64,000 nt of DNA from Adiantum capillus-veneris (GCA_014529385.2 CM043965.1:62829933-62893932), one strand, 5' to 3'; shown: positions 54,222 to 64,000, numbered from the stretch's first letter. Program-made: numbers and translations. The notes: generated by a model not told the origin, from the sequence alone.

Positions 54222-55785
54222 TTATCTGCCACATTCCTCAGCTGCTCTCGAACTCTCAGATCTGTCGTCGTCTTTATCATTCTGTTCTTTCTGTGCCTTA
54301 TCAGGGCACTTTGCGGAAATATGTCCATGTTCCCCGCATCCAAAGCACTTCCCCTCTCTGATGAAGCGAGCTCTATCCTCAAGAGTAAGCTTGGGTCGTG
54401 CATCCTTTTTTTTCTCTGGGTTGCTCTTTTTCATTCTACTTTCATTCCGAGAAGTCTGTTCGGCTCGTTGTGTCATGGCCTCATCTGTGGGGTAGGTTAG
54501 ACTGCTAGAGTGAATGGCAAAGCCCTGCTTCGCATGACTCATCAACTCCTGAACAGAAGCTGACTTATGTTCCAAGCAGTGATTTCGGATTTCTGTTGGT
54601 AGACCCAAGGTAAACCGCTCAATCTGTTCTCTGAACGAGATCTTCTTGAATGAAGAGGCGGGTAGAAAAGAGCTCCAGAATCTTTCACAATAAGAATTCA
54701 CTGTATCGCTCTTGGTCATCCAGAGATGGTTCCAAGCAGCTCATATATCTCGCTCAAACTCTTGAGTCAACCAAGAAGAAATAAAAAGCCTCTTGAATTT
54801 CAGCCATGTAACTGGCACAGTCTTGCTTAATAGAAGCGTGGACCACCAAGTACGAGCATTCCCCTTAAAGTAAGAGGCAGCTCTCCGAATCTTGGAGTGC
54901 TCTGAATAGCGTCCTCCCGCGAAAGCGATGTCAAACTGCTGTATAAAAGACAAAGCCTTCGAAGCATCTGAATATCCAGAAAAGTATCAAACTTGATCGA
55001 GTGGCCACCTTCCTTAAACTCTCGGACTTTTTTGCTTTTATCTTCGAGAAAGTCATACTGGTTGGCTTTGTAAAAATTCTTCTTGTTCGCATAAAACTTT
55101 CCGTCATCGGAATCTGAGCTGTCTGTAGACGAGTCCTTAGTAGAACTGTCAGTCTCTGGGCGAGATTTAGCCTTCTTTGCCTTTCTCTTGCTCTTTCCAA
55201 AGCGTTGCTTCTTGCTTCGCTTTTTACCTTTTCTGTCTTCTTCGCTCGAATCCGAAGAGCTAGAAGAACTGTCAGAAGAAGAAGAAGAAGAACTGGGTAG
55301 GTCTTCAAACTCGACACGCTTCTTCAATTTCTTTGCCTTGTCAAATGTCGACCGACGACCCAAATATCCCGGGAAGTCAGTGCCTTTCTTCTGCTTTTTT
55401 CCGTGCTTTTTGGCTTTCTTTTGCATATCAAAAAGCTGAGCAATCCATGCATCAACCACGTTCTCCAGTTCCTTCTCCGTATATTTCTTGGAGGTAGAAG
55501 GTTTCAAGAGAGCGGGTTTCGGGAGTGGTGTTGTGGTTCTCTGCCACTCCATCTGTACCTCTTCCAAAGAGGTCTGGTTCATATATTTTGCCATCTTCGG
55601 ATCCTTGGCAAAATGAGCATCATCTTTGTTGCATCGCCAATCAATTGACGACGCTCCATCTCTCTTTACTCCGCCCGATTAGGCCGAGGCGGGCCATACT
55701 CTCTGTCTGAATCTTCGTTGTGATCCCAGCCCGGATCTCCAGATGCAGAAGGAGTCGACTGATCATTGCCTGAAGCCATAGGTGC
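54222..55785 (-). pseudogene. Chromovirus gag, outer copy
   Basis: Starts MASGNDQSTPSASGDPGW near 55,783. The frame is broken near 55,670 and resumes at 55,594. The next ~200 residues contain a Lys-rich stretch, then an unusual Ser/Asp/Lys-rich segment (repeated SSSSSDSSEED and KKRSKKQR motifs). The capsid part at 54,953-54,741 reads IRRAASYFKGNARTWWSTLL and SWLTQEFERDI. After another shift, 54,719-54,222 gives LPTEIRNHCLEHKSASVQEL and the zinc knuckle CFGCGEHGHISAKC. The primer-binding site lies just upstream at about 55,839-55,850. Confidence 0.82.
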
Positions 55786-55838
55786 CGCGGAAAAAAATTT
55801 CGGGGATCGGATTTCCCGTAGAAGAGAAATCGGCCGTG

Positions 55839-55850
55839 CTCTGATACCAC
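55839..55850 (-). promoter_or_regulatory. Primer-binding site of the outer chromovirus copy
   Basis: The minus strand reads GTGGTATCAGAGC directly inside the LTR boundary, matching the 3' end complement of plant initiator-Met tRNA. The same site is present at about 56,871-56,882 for the third LTR. Confidence 0.85.
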
Positions 55851-56406
55851 TGTAATAGACTTGGACACTCCAAGTCAAGAATCAACCGTGACAGCACCAA
55901 ATAACCACTTCAAAACAATTCACAGATCACAATAGATTTGCATTGGCCCGGCGGAGTTCCGTGCCTAGAGATATTGGCCCCAAAGACTGGTGGCCCTTTT
56001 TGTATTTCTTTATGTATTAAATCAATGTCAAAGTACAAAGAGCGGTTAGGGTTTCACTCTCAGACTTTGCGTCCAGATGCTCTGCAGAGTGAGCCCTAGA
56101 CCGTGTATATAAAGATTACAAGGGATGCCCAAGAGCAGAGCCCCAAAAGCTTCAAATCAAAAGCAATTGCTCTCTCTCTCTCTCACAGAGAGTCAAAACA
56201 TGAAAGCAAAATCATTCTCTCTCTCTTTCTCATTTAAGTAGAGAAAAAGCGAAATTTGCATCGCTCATCATTTTCCAAAAAATAAAAAATAAATAAAAAA
56301 TAAATTTCAGTCTCCGCTATTTCCGGAAATTAGGGTTTCTGGCAGAAATTAGGGTTTGCAGGAATTTTAGGGTTTCTGTTGTCCGCCACGTCATCACTTT
56401 GTGACA
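55851..56406 (-). repeat. Chromovirus middle LTR
   Basis: 556 bp, homologous to the 3' LTR at 48,215 and to the LTR at 56,883. It begins TGTAATAGACTTGGACAC and ends CACTTTGTGACA on the plus strand. It serves as 5' LTR for the gag at 55,785. Beyond its outer end gag sequence of another copy follows, not host DNA. Confidence 0.88.
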
Positions 56407-56882
56407 AAGTCAGTGCCTTTCTTCTGGTTTTCGCCGTGCTTTTTGGCTTTCTTTTGCGCTTCAAAAAGCTGAGCAATCTGTGCATCAATCACCTCTCGTA
56501 ATTCGTTCTCTGAATACTGTTTGTGATCAGAAGGTTTCTTGAGAGCGGGTTTCAGGGGTGGTGTAGTGGTTTTCTACCACTGCGTATGCACTTCCTGAAA
56601 AGAAGTCTCGCTCATATATTTTGCCAATTTCGGATCCTTCGAAAACTCAGCATCATCTTTGTTGCATTGCCGATCAATTGACGATGCTTCATATCTCTTT
56701 GCTTCGCCTAAGTAGGCCGTGGTGGGCCATACTCTCTGCCTGAATCTTCGTTGTGATCCCTGTCCGCATGTCCAGATGCAGAGGGAGTCAACTGATCCTT
56801 GCGTGAAGCCATAGGTGCCGCAGAAAAAAAATTGGGTATCGGATTTCCCGTAGAAGAGAAATCGGCCATGCTCTGATACCAC
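56407..56882 (-). pseudogene. Truncated second gag start between two chromovirus LTRs
   Basis: Homologous to 55,378-55,850. MASRKDQLTPSASGHADR near 56,810, then NKDDAEFSKDPKLAKYMSET after a shift. It stops where it meets the middle LTR (junction 'tgtgacaaagtcagtgcc'). Confidence 0.82.
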
Positions 56883-57198
56883 TGTAACAAACTTGGACAC
56901 TCCAAGTCAAGAATCAATCGCGATAGCACCAAATAACCACTTCAAAACAATTCACAGATCACAATAGATTTGCATTGGCCCGGCGGAGTTCCGTGCCTAG
57001 AGATATTGGCCCCAAAGACTGGTGGCCCTTTTTGTATTTCTTTATGTATTAAATCAATGTCAAAGTACAAAGAGCGGTTAGGGTTTCACTCTCAGACTTT
57101 GCGTCCAGATGCTCTGCAGAGTGAGCCCTAGACCGTGTATATAAAGATTACAAGGGATGCCCAAAAGCAGAGCCCCAAAAGCTTTCAGTTCAAAAGCA

Positions 57199-57280
<82 letters not shown>

Positions 57281-57512
57281 GAGAGCAAAATAAAGCAAAG
57301 AGGTAGCCCAAAAGCTGGGATTTGCGTCGCTCAAAAAAAAAAAAAGGTTTTTTTTTCTTTCTTTCTTTTTCTTTTTTTTCACCTCCGTGATTTCCGGAAA
57401 TATCCGTACATTGCAGCCGCGTGGCATGGCTGCCTGCTTTTAGGGTTTCCAGCCATTTTAGGGTTTCAGCCAGCAGTTAGGATTAGGGTTTCCAGAAATT
57501 AGGGTTGTGACA
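56883..57512 (-). repeat. Chromovirus outer LTR with long (CT)n
   Basis: Begins TGTAACAAACTTGGACAC, ends AGGGTTGTGACA on the plus strand. It contains a CT tract at about 57,203-57,278 and has lost about 60 bases near its right end compared with other copies. It borders R2 sequence through tctgg at 57,513. Confidence 0.85.
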
Positions 57513-57525
57513 TCTGGGTACAAAA

Positions 57526-57711
57526 ATACTACTACTATCAGAATCCATCCTCATCTGCACTCTGGATGTCGAGAGAGTATGGCTGAAATCCTCTGCTATA
57601 GTCTCCGTCGATGCTGTGATACTACTACTATCAGAATCCATCCTCATCTGCACTCTGGATGTCGAGAGAGTATGGCTGAAATCCTCTGCAATAGTCTCAG
57701 TAGATGCTGTG
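57526..57711. repeat. 93-bp tandem duplication in R2
   Basis: Two units starting at 57,526 and 57,619 ('atactactactatcag...atgctgtg') differ at only a few positions. 93 is a multiple of three, so the overlapping R2 frame keeps its phase. Confidence 0.88.
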
Positions 57712-58384
57712 TAGCCCCTCTTCTCAATCGTGGCCGTCTGGATCTCCGTACCTCCAGTGCTCGATCGATGAGAGTGCCGGTAGTGGTTGAATGAGTGTGG
57801 GCTGAGCTCTGCAGTGATGACTGCTCCTCTGGCTGTCCCATATCTAGTGAAAAGAAATCTGTAATCTGTCTCTGGGACTGTCTCTCTCTAGCTCTCCCCA
57901 GTAAAGTGTTACTATATTTGTGTAACTCAAGTAGATATAGCCCAAGACATCTATGATCCTCATAACTCATGACCCTAGAGAAAGGACCGAAACCCTCTCT
58001 GAATAAGTAGTGGAAACGACCCTGAATCCCATAGTACACTGTGCAATGACATATGTAATGTAGCTCTGTCTCTGGCTCTAGCTGGCATAAGCGGCATATC
58101 CTGTTGTCTGCTGGTATCCCTCTGAATCTACCAGTCTCAATCTCCAGCTGATGTGAGGATGTGCGTATCTGACCAATGGCACACCGGAAACCATGAGACA
58201 TATGTGTATCCATGTAGCTGGGTCGAATCACAAACCCATCTCCTGTGAGGTGGAGAAGATGCTCTCTATAGAAAGCCATCTTTGTGCCCAACTCCTGTGG
58301 CGGCTCTATCCAAGTCCTCTTGGTATCCAGTTGGATCAGGTCCGGACGAATGAGTCTAGTAATTTCCACCCGTGTAAGAGACAT
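57644..58384 (-). CDS. R2 non-LTR retrotransposon ORF2 C-terminus
   Basis: 246 codons. Motif order: HMSHGFRCAIGQIRTSSHQL, EIETGRFRGIPADNRICRLC, then PETELHYICHCTVYYGIQGR, giving C-x2-C...H-x3-C as in the zinc-binding C-terminus of many non-LTR reverse transcriptases. The Ser/Gln-rich tail afterwards is family-specific. The catalytic RT part is not in the window. The element is unrelated in sequence to L-A/L-B. Confidence 0.7.
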   Translation of the reverse strand: MSLTRVEITRLIRPDLIQLDTKRTWIEPPQELGTKMAFYREHLLHLTGDGFVIRPSYMDTHMSHGFRCAIGQIRTSSHQLEIETGRFRGIPADNRICRLCQLEPETELHYICHCTVYYGIQGRFHYLFREGFGPFSRVMSYEDHRCLGLYLLELHKYSNTLLGRARERQSQRQITDFFSLDMGQPEEQSSLQSSAHTHSTTTGTLIDRALEVRRSRRPRLRRGATQHLLRLLQRISAILSRHPECR

Positions 58385-58651
58385 CGAGGGTGTCTGAAGA
58401 GATTACTAGAAAGGGGGCAGCCTGTCCATGGTGAAGCCATGCATCTGAAACCATGATGTCATTTATGCATTCCAACATACAAAAATTGCCTCATTTTGTG
58501 ACATCCTACACAAGACCTGAGTATTTGCCTCGTATGATCCCTAAGTAGTTCCGATTGGAGCTGCGCCAAAGCCTCATATTCAGGGTATTTTTGTGACAGA
58601 GAAAAGCTATTACACCGTTATTGTAGCCCCAACCTCGACCTCTCACACCCG

Positions 58652-58921
58652 TCACCCTGTCATGTCGTGTGCTACAAATGTGGAGAGTAATTCCATTCTT
58701 GCCCCAAGAGTTGATGCTTCATCGCAAATGATCACCTGCAAGACACCAAAAAGATTCAAGAACGTGATTAAAAGCTGATTGAAAGTTGTTTGAGCAAAAG
58801 ATGGAGTTATTAGAATAACGCAAGCACTTGGATGTTGGTCAACGAGCACTGGCAAGGCATCTTCGGTGCGACCATTTACTTGTTCATTTTTTATTTTTGA
58901 TAATCTTGCCACCATGTTTGA
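58652..58921 (-). pseudogene. Possible fragment of a NTPase/helicase-type gene
   Basis: A minus-strand frame reads SACVILITPSFAQTTFNQ and, after a good acceptor (tgtcttgcag), VIICDEASTLGARMELL. The hydrophobic strand followed by DEAS resembles a Walker B box of superfamily 1/2 helicases. It stops within 20 codons. No other exons were found. Could equally be chance. Confidence 0.25.
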
Positions 58922-60292
58922 GTCTTAGTTACTCAATCGTAACATTGAACTCATTGGATCCATACACGAGATTGCAGTCTTGTTTAAAATAATTGTGAAT
59001 TCCAGTGTTTTTAACTAGACGGTCCAGGATTAAAGCGGCTCTCCTCTCCATTATATGCAAGTTGTTTGCCTTCAAAGTGATCGGCTCCATGCAGGCGAGG
59101 GTGGTTTGTGATTAGGGGTCGTTATTGGCAATCCCTTTACTACCTTGGGAGCTGATGTTCTATCAAAATTACTTACTTGTTATACCTAGAGAAGATTTTA
59201 GTAACAAAAAAGAAAAAATGATGTCACATGGAGAATTTATGGAGGACAACCAAAAAGCAAATTATCAAAGAAAATTATGGACATCTAGAAATATATCTAT
59301 CTACAAGCACTTTTACAGTTATCATCTAGCAAGGAAATCTGTCAAATTTAGGTAGAGAGATATTAATGACTTTGGAGCTTCCTTTCTTTTGAACTAATGA
59401 ATAGGTAGACACGGTCTCCAATTAGCCGTGAAAGTATGCATTTCAATGTCTCAAGGAAGTAGATGCCTGAAAATAGAAAGCTCTTGGAAGATGAATGGTG
59501 CAGATAGTTTCTTGATTATCATTTGTACTACAATAGGTATATCTAGGCAAGGATTCTTCTAGACGAGATACAATTGATGGACACAGGTTTAAATCTAAAT
59601 TTGAGAAACAGAGTTTTTATGTGTACGTACAACTGATACTTTTTTGTTTGTTGTCTAAATTCAGATCCCTCCCCACAGTATCCACCAAGCACACACAGTT
59701 AGATACTAAGCTGACCTAGGAATTATTATCTGGGCTATAATCTAACATGAGGTATAAGCCATTATGCTAAACACTATCATAATTTTTTTAATTCTAAACT
59801 GAATTTAAGTTACATTTTCTTGTAGGAAGCAAGCCTCTGCGTTGTCAAGGAAGGACATCAGATGCTTCATATTTGTAAACCGCACCTGCCATATTTTCAT
59901 TTTTACCAGCTTCTTCACCACCACCGAGGTCAAGAGATGCTCCACTGATGGATGGAGACAATACTTCTAGTGGCTATCACGTGTGCAAGAGGACCTCACA
60001 GCGACTTGCAATATCAAGGCCAATGGTCATGTTTGCTTGCTGAAAGGAGTCTCGTATTCTAATGCATGAGAGATCTCATAGATCTCTACATACCTCCGAA
60101 TCACTTTCTATTGGTGTAAGTATCACTATTCAGCTATACCATGTTATATAGCAAACTTTACTGATTTTTTTTTTAACCAGAACAAAGACCAGACAAGATG
60201 GATAAGAAATATCTTGTTGGATGGAGCCATAAGCCACTCCATGAGGTGGTGATGCTTCTTAGGCAACAATGCATGGTTAGTAACTAGCATTT

Positions 60293-60293
<1 letters not shown>
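58922..60293. other. No gene recognised
   Basis: AT-rich DNA with short ORFs only (for example 59,125-59,355 plus, 76 codons, no recognisable motif). No repeat of the families described here was detected. Confidence 0.4.

Positions 60294-60331
<38 letters not shown>
60294..60331. repeat. (GA)n tract ending the SINE pair
   Basis: GA repeat that passes into GAA repeats (60,331-60,350). On the SINE sense strand this is the (TTC)n(TC)n tail. Confidence 0.85.
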
Positions 60332-60334
<3 letters not shown>

Positions 60335-60339
60335 AGAAG

Positions 60340-60477
60340 AAGAAGAAAAAGAAGAGAGTTCTAACGTCGTAGGAAACTATCCCAAGAGACCTTATAGATC
60401 TAGCCGACGAGGAGTTGAACTCAAGACCTGTTATTCAAGAGGGGAATGGCATAACCAATCTACCACACTTGGGTGAT
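60340..60477 (-). mobile_element. tRNA-derived SINE, copy 1
   Basis: On the minus strand the unit starts near ATCACCCAAGTGTGGTAGAT. It has an A-box-like TGGTAGATTGGTTATGCC and a B box GAGTTCAACTCC matching G-T/A-T-C-R-A-N-N-C. Next comes a non-tRNA body with GGTCTC...GACGTTA, then a CTT/TC-rich tail. It is not a functional tRNA gene because the acceptor stem cannot form. Confidence 0.65.
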
Positions 60478-60620
60478 AGAAGAAGAAGAAAAAGAAGAGA
60501 GTTTTAACGTCGTAGGAAACTATCCCAAGAGACCTAAAAGATCTAGCCGACGAGGAGATTGACCTATTATTCAAGAGGGAAATGGCATAACCAATCTACC
60601 ACACTTGGGTGATAGAAAGG
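60478..60620 (-). mobile_element. tRNA-derived SINE, copy 2 (B box deleted)
   Basis: Nearly identical tandem neighbour of copy 1, including A-box region and 3' body. It lacks about seven bases across the B box (AGGTCAATCTCC in place of AGGTCTTGAGTTCAACTCC), so it should have no internal promoter. Confidence 0.65.
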
Positions 60621-60669
60621 TTATACCATTTTCTACTTTTTATTAGCACACACATACACCCGAGAAGAA

Positions 60670-60670
<1 letters not shown>

Positions 60671-60721
<51 letters not shown>
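60671..60721. repeat. (GA)n tract at the R3 3' end
   Basis: About 50 bases of GA. On the minus strand it directly follows the R3 tail (GACGTTAATATATCATTTCAT), as at 48,075-48,125. Confidence 0.9.
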
Positions 60722-60727
<6 letters not shown>

Positions 60728-61795
60728 GAAATGATATATTAACGTCTACAGAAGACCAAAGTGACCTATGAGACCAAAAAAGTTACAAGTGGTGAATCTA
60801 GTACAATGTCCGAGTACAACTTAAAAAAAAGGGAAGGGGGGGTGGGGGGGGATGAGAGCTGTGTACAATGGGTGGGATGATACAATGGGCGTTATAAAGA
60901 TGGTAGGTAGATCAAGGGAGGGGGGAGGTCAAAGGAAATCCCTCATTGGTCAGTGGCGAATCTCATCAATATCCTCCATAGTCAGTACTCTGATTGGGCG
61001 CCTCGCATGTCGAGCTAGGGTGATCGGGATAATCTGTTGGAGCCTCCTCCGATAGTGTGAAGCCCCCCATGATCATGGTCATCTAGATCTCCCTAGCTCA
61101 ATCGCCTGATCGATCAACGTACCTTTGGTGTGGGTGTGATCTGAAGCTGAACTCTGCTGTGGGGAGCATTCTTCTGGCTGCTCATTGTCTGGTGTAAGGA
61201 AATCTGTGATTTGCCTCTGAGACTGGCTCTCCCGTCACCTCCTCAGCAAGCTCTCCCTGTCTCTGCGTAGCTCGAGTTAAAACAGACCTAGGCATCTCTG
61301 GTCTGGGTATCTCATGACTCTAGAAAGTGGTCCAAAACCCTCTTTGAACAAGCAGTGAAAGTGGCCACGGATCTCATAGTACACAGGGCAGTGACATATG
61401 TAGTGCAGCTCTGTCTCTGGCTCAATTTGACATTAATGACATATCCTGGCCTCTGCTGGTACTCCACGAAATCTACCAGTCTCGATCTGAAGCTGATGCG
61501 AGGATGTGCGTATCTGGCCAATAGCACACGTATCCCTTGAGATAAGTGTGTATCCATGTATCCAGGCCTCGTCACAAATCCGTCCTCTGTGACACAAATC
61601 TGTCCTCCGTGAGTTGGAGAAGATGCTATCTATAGAAAGCCATCTTCGTTCCCAACTCCTGTATCAGCTATATCCATGTGCTCCTTGTATTTAGCTGAAT
61701 CAGATCCTGACGTATGAGTCTAGTGATCTCTGTCCATGTGATAGATAGGGAGGGTGCATCCAAGGAGTACTGGAACGGGGGCAATCTGTTGAGCG
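60722..61795 (-). mobile_element. R-family retroposon R3
   Basis: Continuous copy from the conserved tail (60,722-60,840) through the C-terminal coding part (an open piece 61,575-61,312 retains GYMDTHLSQGIR; the CxxC region is shifted). Upstream similarity to R2 ends near 61,795. Stops and frameshifts are numerous. Confidence 0.72.
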
Positions 61796-62320
61796 GCCGT
61801 GGTGGCCCGCGGTGGTAAAGCGGCGCCGCCGCTCGCGAACAGTGACATGCTGACGTGGCAGCCCGCGTGGCGATGTGGTTCCCGCGCCCCTAAGGGCAAA
61901 TGCTTTTTGAGAGAGAGATGGGGAGCACCAACGGTGCCGTCGGTGCCCCTCCTAAGAGGTGGGTCATGTGAGTGCTTGGAAGGCAAGTCAGAGCCGCAAT
62001 TAGAGGATGTTTCACATGCAAAAGTAGTCTGAAAATAGCTTGTTTGACAGAAATAGAGAGGGGAAGTCTCATACGCCCATAGGGGCCCCGTTTTTGCAGT
62101 TTTTTGGACAGTTTTTCGGGAGATTTTTGACGAGAGCTCTTTGGGGAGTGAACGAAGAAGAAGCAAGGTTGTGGAGAGCGGGTGGAGTCGAAGAAGAACA
62201 AGCAAGTGTGTTTTGGAGAGCAGGAGTAGTCGAAGAAGAAGAAGTGTGTTTATTTGGCGAGGGAGAGGAACATGAAGGAGAGGAGAGGGAAGCGTCTAGC
62301 ACGGAACTCAAGAGCAAAAG

Positions 62321-62371
<51 letters not shown>

Positions 62372-62525
62372 GACCTTGAAGTAACAAAGGAGGCGGTTGT
62401 CAGGAAGCAGTGGACAGAAAGGAAAGGCAGATTTTTGATAAGCAAGCTTCTCGTTCGAGAAGCGTCTAGCACGAGATTCAAGAGCAAAGAAACAGTACAG
62501 GGTGGGTGTTCTGCTTGGCAATTAC
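61796..62525. other. No gene recognised; contains a (TC)n tract at 62,321-62,370
   Basis: GC-rich left part, then GAAGAA-rich DNA and a 50-base TC run. Two similar short segments ('gaagcgtctagcac', about 62,288 and 62,460) repeat. It may be the leader of the element whose LTR starts at 62,526, but it does not match the E1/E2 leaders. Confidence 0.4.
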
Positions 62526-62860
62526 TGTAGCGCGGATAGTGTGTCGTGCTCTCTACAGTGGGTGCTCCTCAGTGCAATGTGCGTGACAATCTCACTCAAA
62601 ACAGACTGAAAACAAAGGAACAAATAGACAACAACAAAGCTCACAGAGACACAACAGCAGACCACAACATATGACTCGACTATCTCAAAGAACTGATACA
62701 GACTCTGGCGTGGCAGCACACTCAGCTCCAGCCCAGGACTCACAGGTACAATGGGGTGTTGAGGCTCAGATGTGCAGGGATGGTGAAGCAGTGTTGTGTG
62801 TATAGACTCGCTACTCTAGACGACGACGCTGGACCATATATCTAGAAGATGATCCGATGA
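62526..62860 (-). repeat. E-family LTR, truncated by LINE L-E
   Basis: Starts TGTAGCGCGGATAGTGTGTC and follows the E2 LTR for about 330 bases, then stops at the 5' end of LINE L-E. The missing part may lie beyond L-E, outside the window. Confidence 0.82.
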
Positions 62861-64000
62861 CGCATACACAGACGTTGGCTGAAGGGCTCTGCTGCTCCCT
62901 ACTGCTGAACGCCCCCCCCCCTGCTGCGCCATCGCTGCGCCCCCCCCCCGCTATCCTCGTGCTGCCCCCCGCCCTGCTTGCCCTCGCGCTGCCTCCCGTC
63001 CCCGCCTGCCCCTTCTCCCCCCGGCCCGCTGCCTCTTGTGATCCCACACTTTGCTCGCCTTTCTGCTCTCTCCCCCCCCCCCCCTCCCGTCTTCTTCTTT
63101 CCCGAAGATTCCTGCATTTGGCTTTGGAAGCACTTCTTCTTTGGACGTGCTCGGCATGCTCGGTTGCAGAGTCTCTTCACGTCCGCTCCTTCGCCACAGC
63201 AGTAGACACAGATGGAGGCTCCAGTTCCGCCAAAGAGGGACTCATCCGAAGCCCGCTCGTCCGACCGCGCTGAGCCCACCATTCGACTTGCTCTTTCGCC
63301 GACAGAGCAAGCGAGCCTAGCCGCAGAGGTAGAGCGCTTGCAGGCGACTTCTGTCATCTGCACGATTCTCAACACCCGACCTAGCAGAGGAGAGTTGCGT
63401 GACCTTCTCCAGGCCCGCCTTCTTGCAGAGGTGGGCAAGATCTTGGGCGTGCAGATACTCGGACGAGGTTACTATCAGAGCGAGGAGTTTGAGACCTCCG
63501 AGATGGCGTCCAAGGTCATCGCCATGAGTCCGTTGACCATCCGAGCAGCACGAGCCTACTTTCGACAGTGGAGACATGGTTTCGACCCTGCTTCGGATGT
63601 TCTAGTAGAGGAGGCAGACATCCCCATCTCCGTCTGCTTTCCGGGTTTGCGGAGGGTGTACTTACCACTTTTGTCCAGGATCGGCTCAGCCATTGGGACG
63701 GTCCTGGAGACACCTCGCACGGCAGCCTCAGTAGCTCCCAAGGCATTCCCTCAGTTCGCGTTTTGGTGAGAGACACTCACACGCTCCCGAAGGTTATTCT
63801 TCTGCCTCGGGTGAGTGGGGGTTGGTTTAGACAGAGTGTGGAGTATTCGGGCCTTCCGAACCAGTGCTTTGTATGTCGACAGATGGGCCATCTAGCGAAG
63901 GCCTGTCCATGGAGGAGGTCTCGACCTACACCATAGCCTCAGCCCCAGCCTACAAGGGCTGGCCAGCAGACACAGACGGAGACACAACGCACACATGCAG
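62861..64000 (+). mobile_element. LINE copy L-E, 5' portion running off the window
   Basis: GC-rich leader (62,861-63,211) and ORF1 of the L-A/L-B family. Inserted in an E-family LTR. The remainder lies outside the window. Confidence 0.85.
63212..64000 (+). pseudogene. LINE L-E ORF1, one frameshift
   Basis: The ATG at 63,212 opens 185 codons: ICTILNTRPSRGELRDLLQA, then GGRHP-equivalent region ISVCFPGLRRVYLPLLSRIG. A small deletion near 63,742 ('gctcccaaggcattccc') shifts the frame. The next frame continues VRVLVRDTHTLPKVILLPRV and the zinc knuckle CFVCRQMGHLAKAC. It keeps the CAG codon that became a stop in L-B, so together the copies show the ancestral ORF layout. Confidence 0.85.

Larger units (their letters stand above)
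48215..57512 (-). mobile_element. Rearranged chromovirus (Ty3/gypsy) with three LTRs
   Basis: Minus-strand order: LTR (57,512-56,883), gag start (56,882-56,407), LTR (56,406-55,851), gag, protease, RT, a second nucleocapsid-protease-RT, RNase H, integrase with chromodomain, LTR (48,822-48,215). The flanking tttgg/tctgg pair and collinear R2 sequence on both sides indicate a single original insertion site, later remodelled by recombination between copies. All reading frames are damaged. Confidence 0.82.
57513..58460 (-). mobile_element. R-family retroposon R2, coding half
   Basis: Contains the longest R ORF (58,384-57,644, 246 codons). Upstream bases to about 58,460 show no further match to other R copies. 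Continuous with the tail at 48,126-48,214 once the chromovirus is removed. Confidence 0.72.

Noticed and set aside
44650-57512. Endogenous virus or active retrovirus
   Set aside because: Gene content is that of plant Ty3/gypsy retrotransposons; no envelope gene is recognisable and every element is broken.
59125-59355. Small plus-strand gene of 76 codons
   Set aside because: No motif, no splice context and AT-rich composition like its surroundings; not enough to call a gene.
60340-60620. Functional tRNA gene
   Set aside because: A- and B-box-like motifs are present but a cloverleaf with acceptor stem and anticodon arm does not form; tandem body and CT tail fit a SINE.

Overview
The window is land-plant nuclear DNA from a large, retrotransposon-dominated genome. 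Evidence for this is Ty3/gypsy polyproteins of plant type, a chromovirus with an initiator-Met-tRNA primer site (TGGTATCAGAG), plant L1-type LINEs with a CCHC ORF1, and a spliced host gene with short GT-AG exons. Style and repeat load would fit a fern, lycophyte or gymnosperm, but the sequence does not settle the species. No bacterial-type operon, CRISPR array or rRNA was seen.

Host gene and its intron (1.68-33.5 kb). A plus-strand coiled-coil protein gene has five phase-compatible exons at 1,680-3,517 and seven at 31,445-33,493. The intron between them carries a three-level nest. LINE L-A (minus, 6,687-30,900, 13-bp target duplication with one mismatch) was split by LTR element E2 (minus, 8,292-25,875, TSD ccagg/ctagg). 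E2 was then split inside its protease gene by relative E1 (minus, 11,391-22,736, TSD aactc). E2 has lost RT/RNase H/integrase and carries what looks like a captured fragment of a DGAT2-type acyltransferase gene.

Middle (33.7-47.2 kb). A degraded LINE tail is followed by minus-strand retroposon R4, whose two halves flank near-complete LINE L-B (34,634-41,276, exact 13-bp TSD). Then come a 3'-less LINE copy (L-C), a gypsy pol remnant with RNase H and integrase (G3), and a plus-strand chromovirus-type LTR.

Right part (47.2-64 kb). Fragments of the R retroposon family (CCHC-type C-terminus, TC-dinucleotide tail) surround a rearranged chromovirus at 48,215-57,512. It has three LTRs, an internal 1.7-kb tandem duplication and an in-frame pol-gag fusion ORF. 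Further right are a tandem pair of tRNA-derived SINEs whose 3' end resembles the R tail, another R copy (R3), a partial E-family LTR and the 5' part of LINE L-E.

All element genes carry frameshifts or stops, so the elements look inactive in themselves. The only candidate cellular gene is the split coiled-coil gene. The most interesting items are the captured DGAT2 fragment, the SINE-LINE tail similarity, the recombinant chromovirus and the ordered three-level nest inside an intron.
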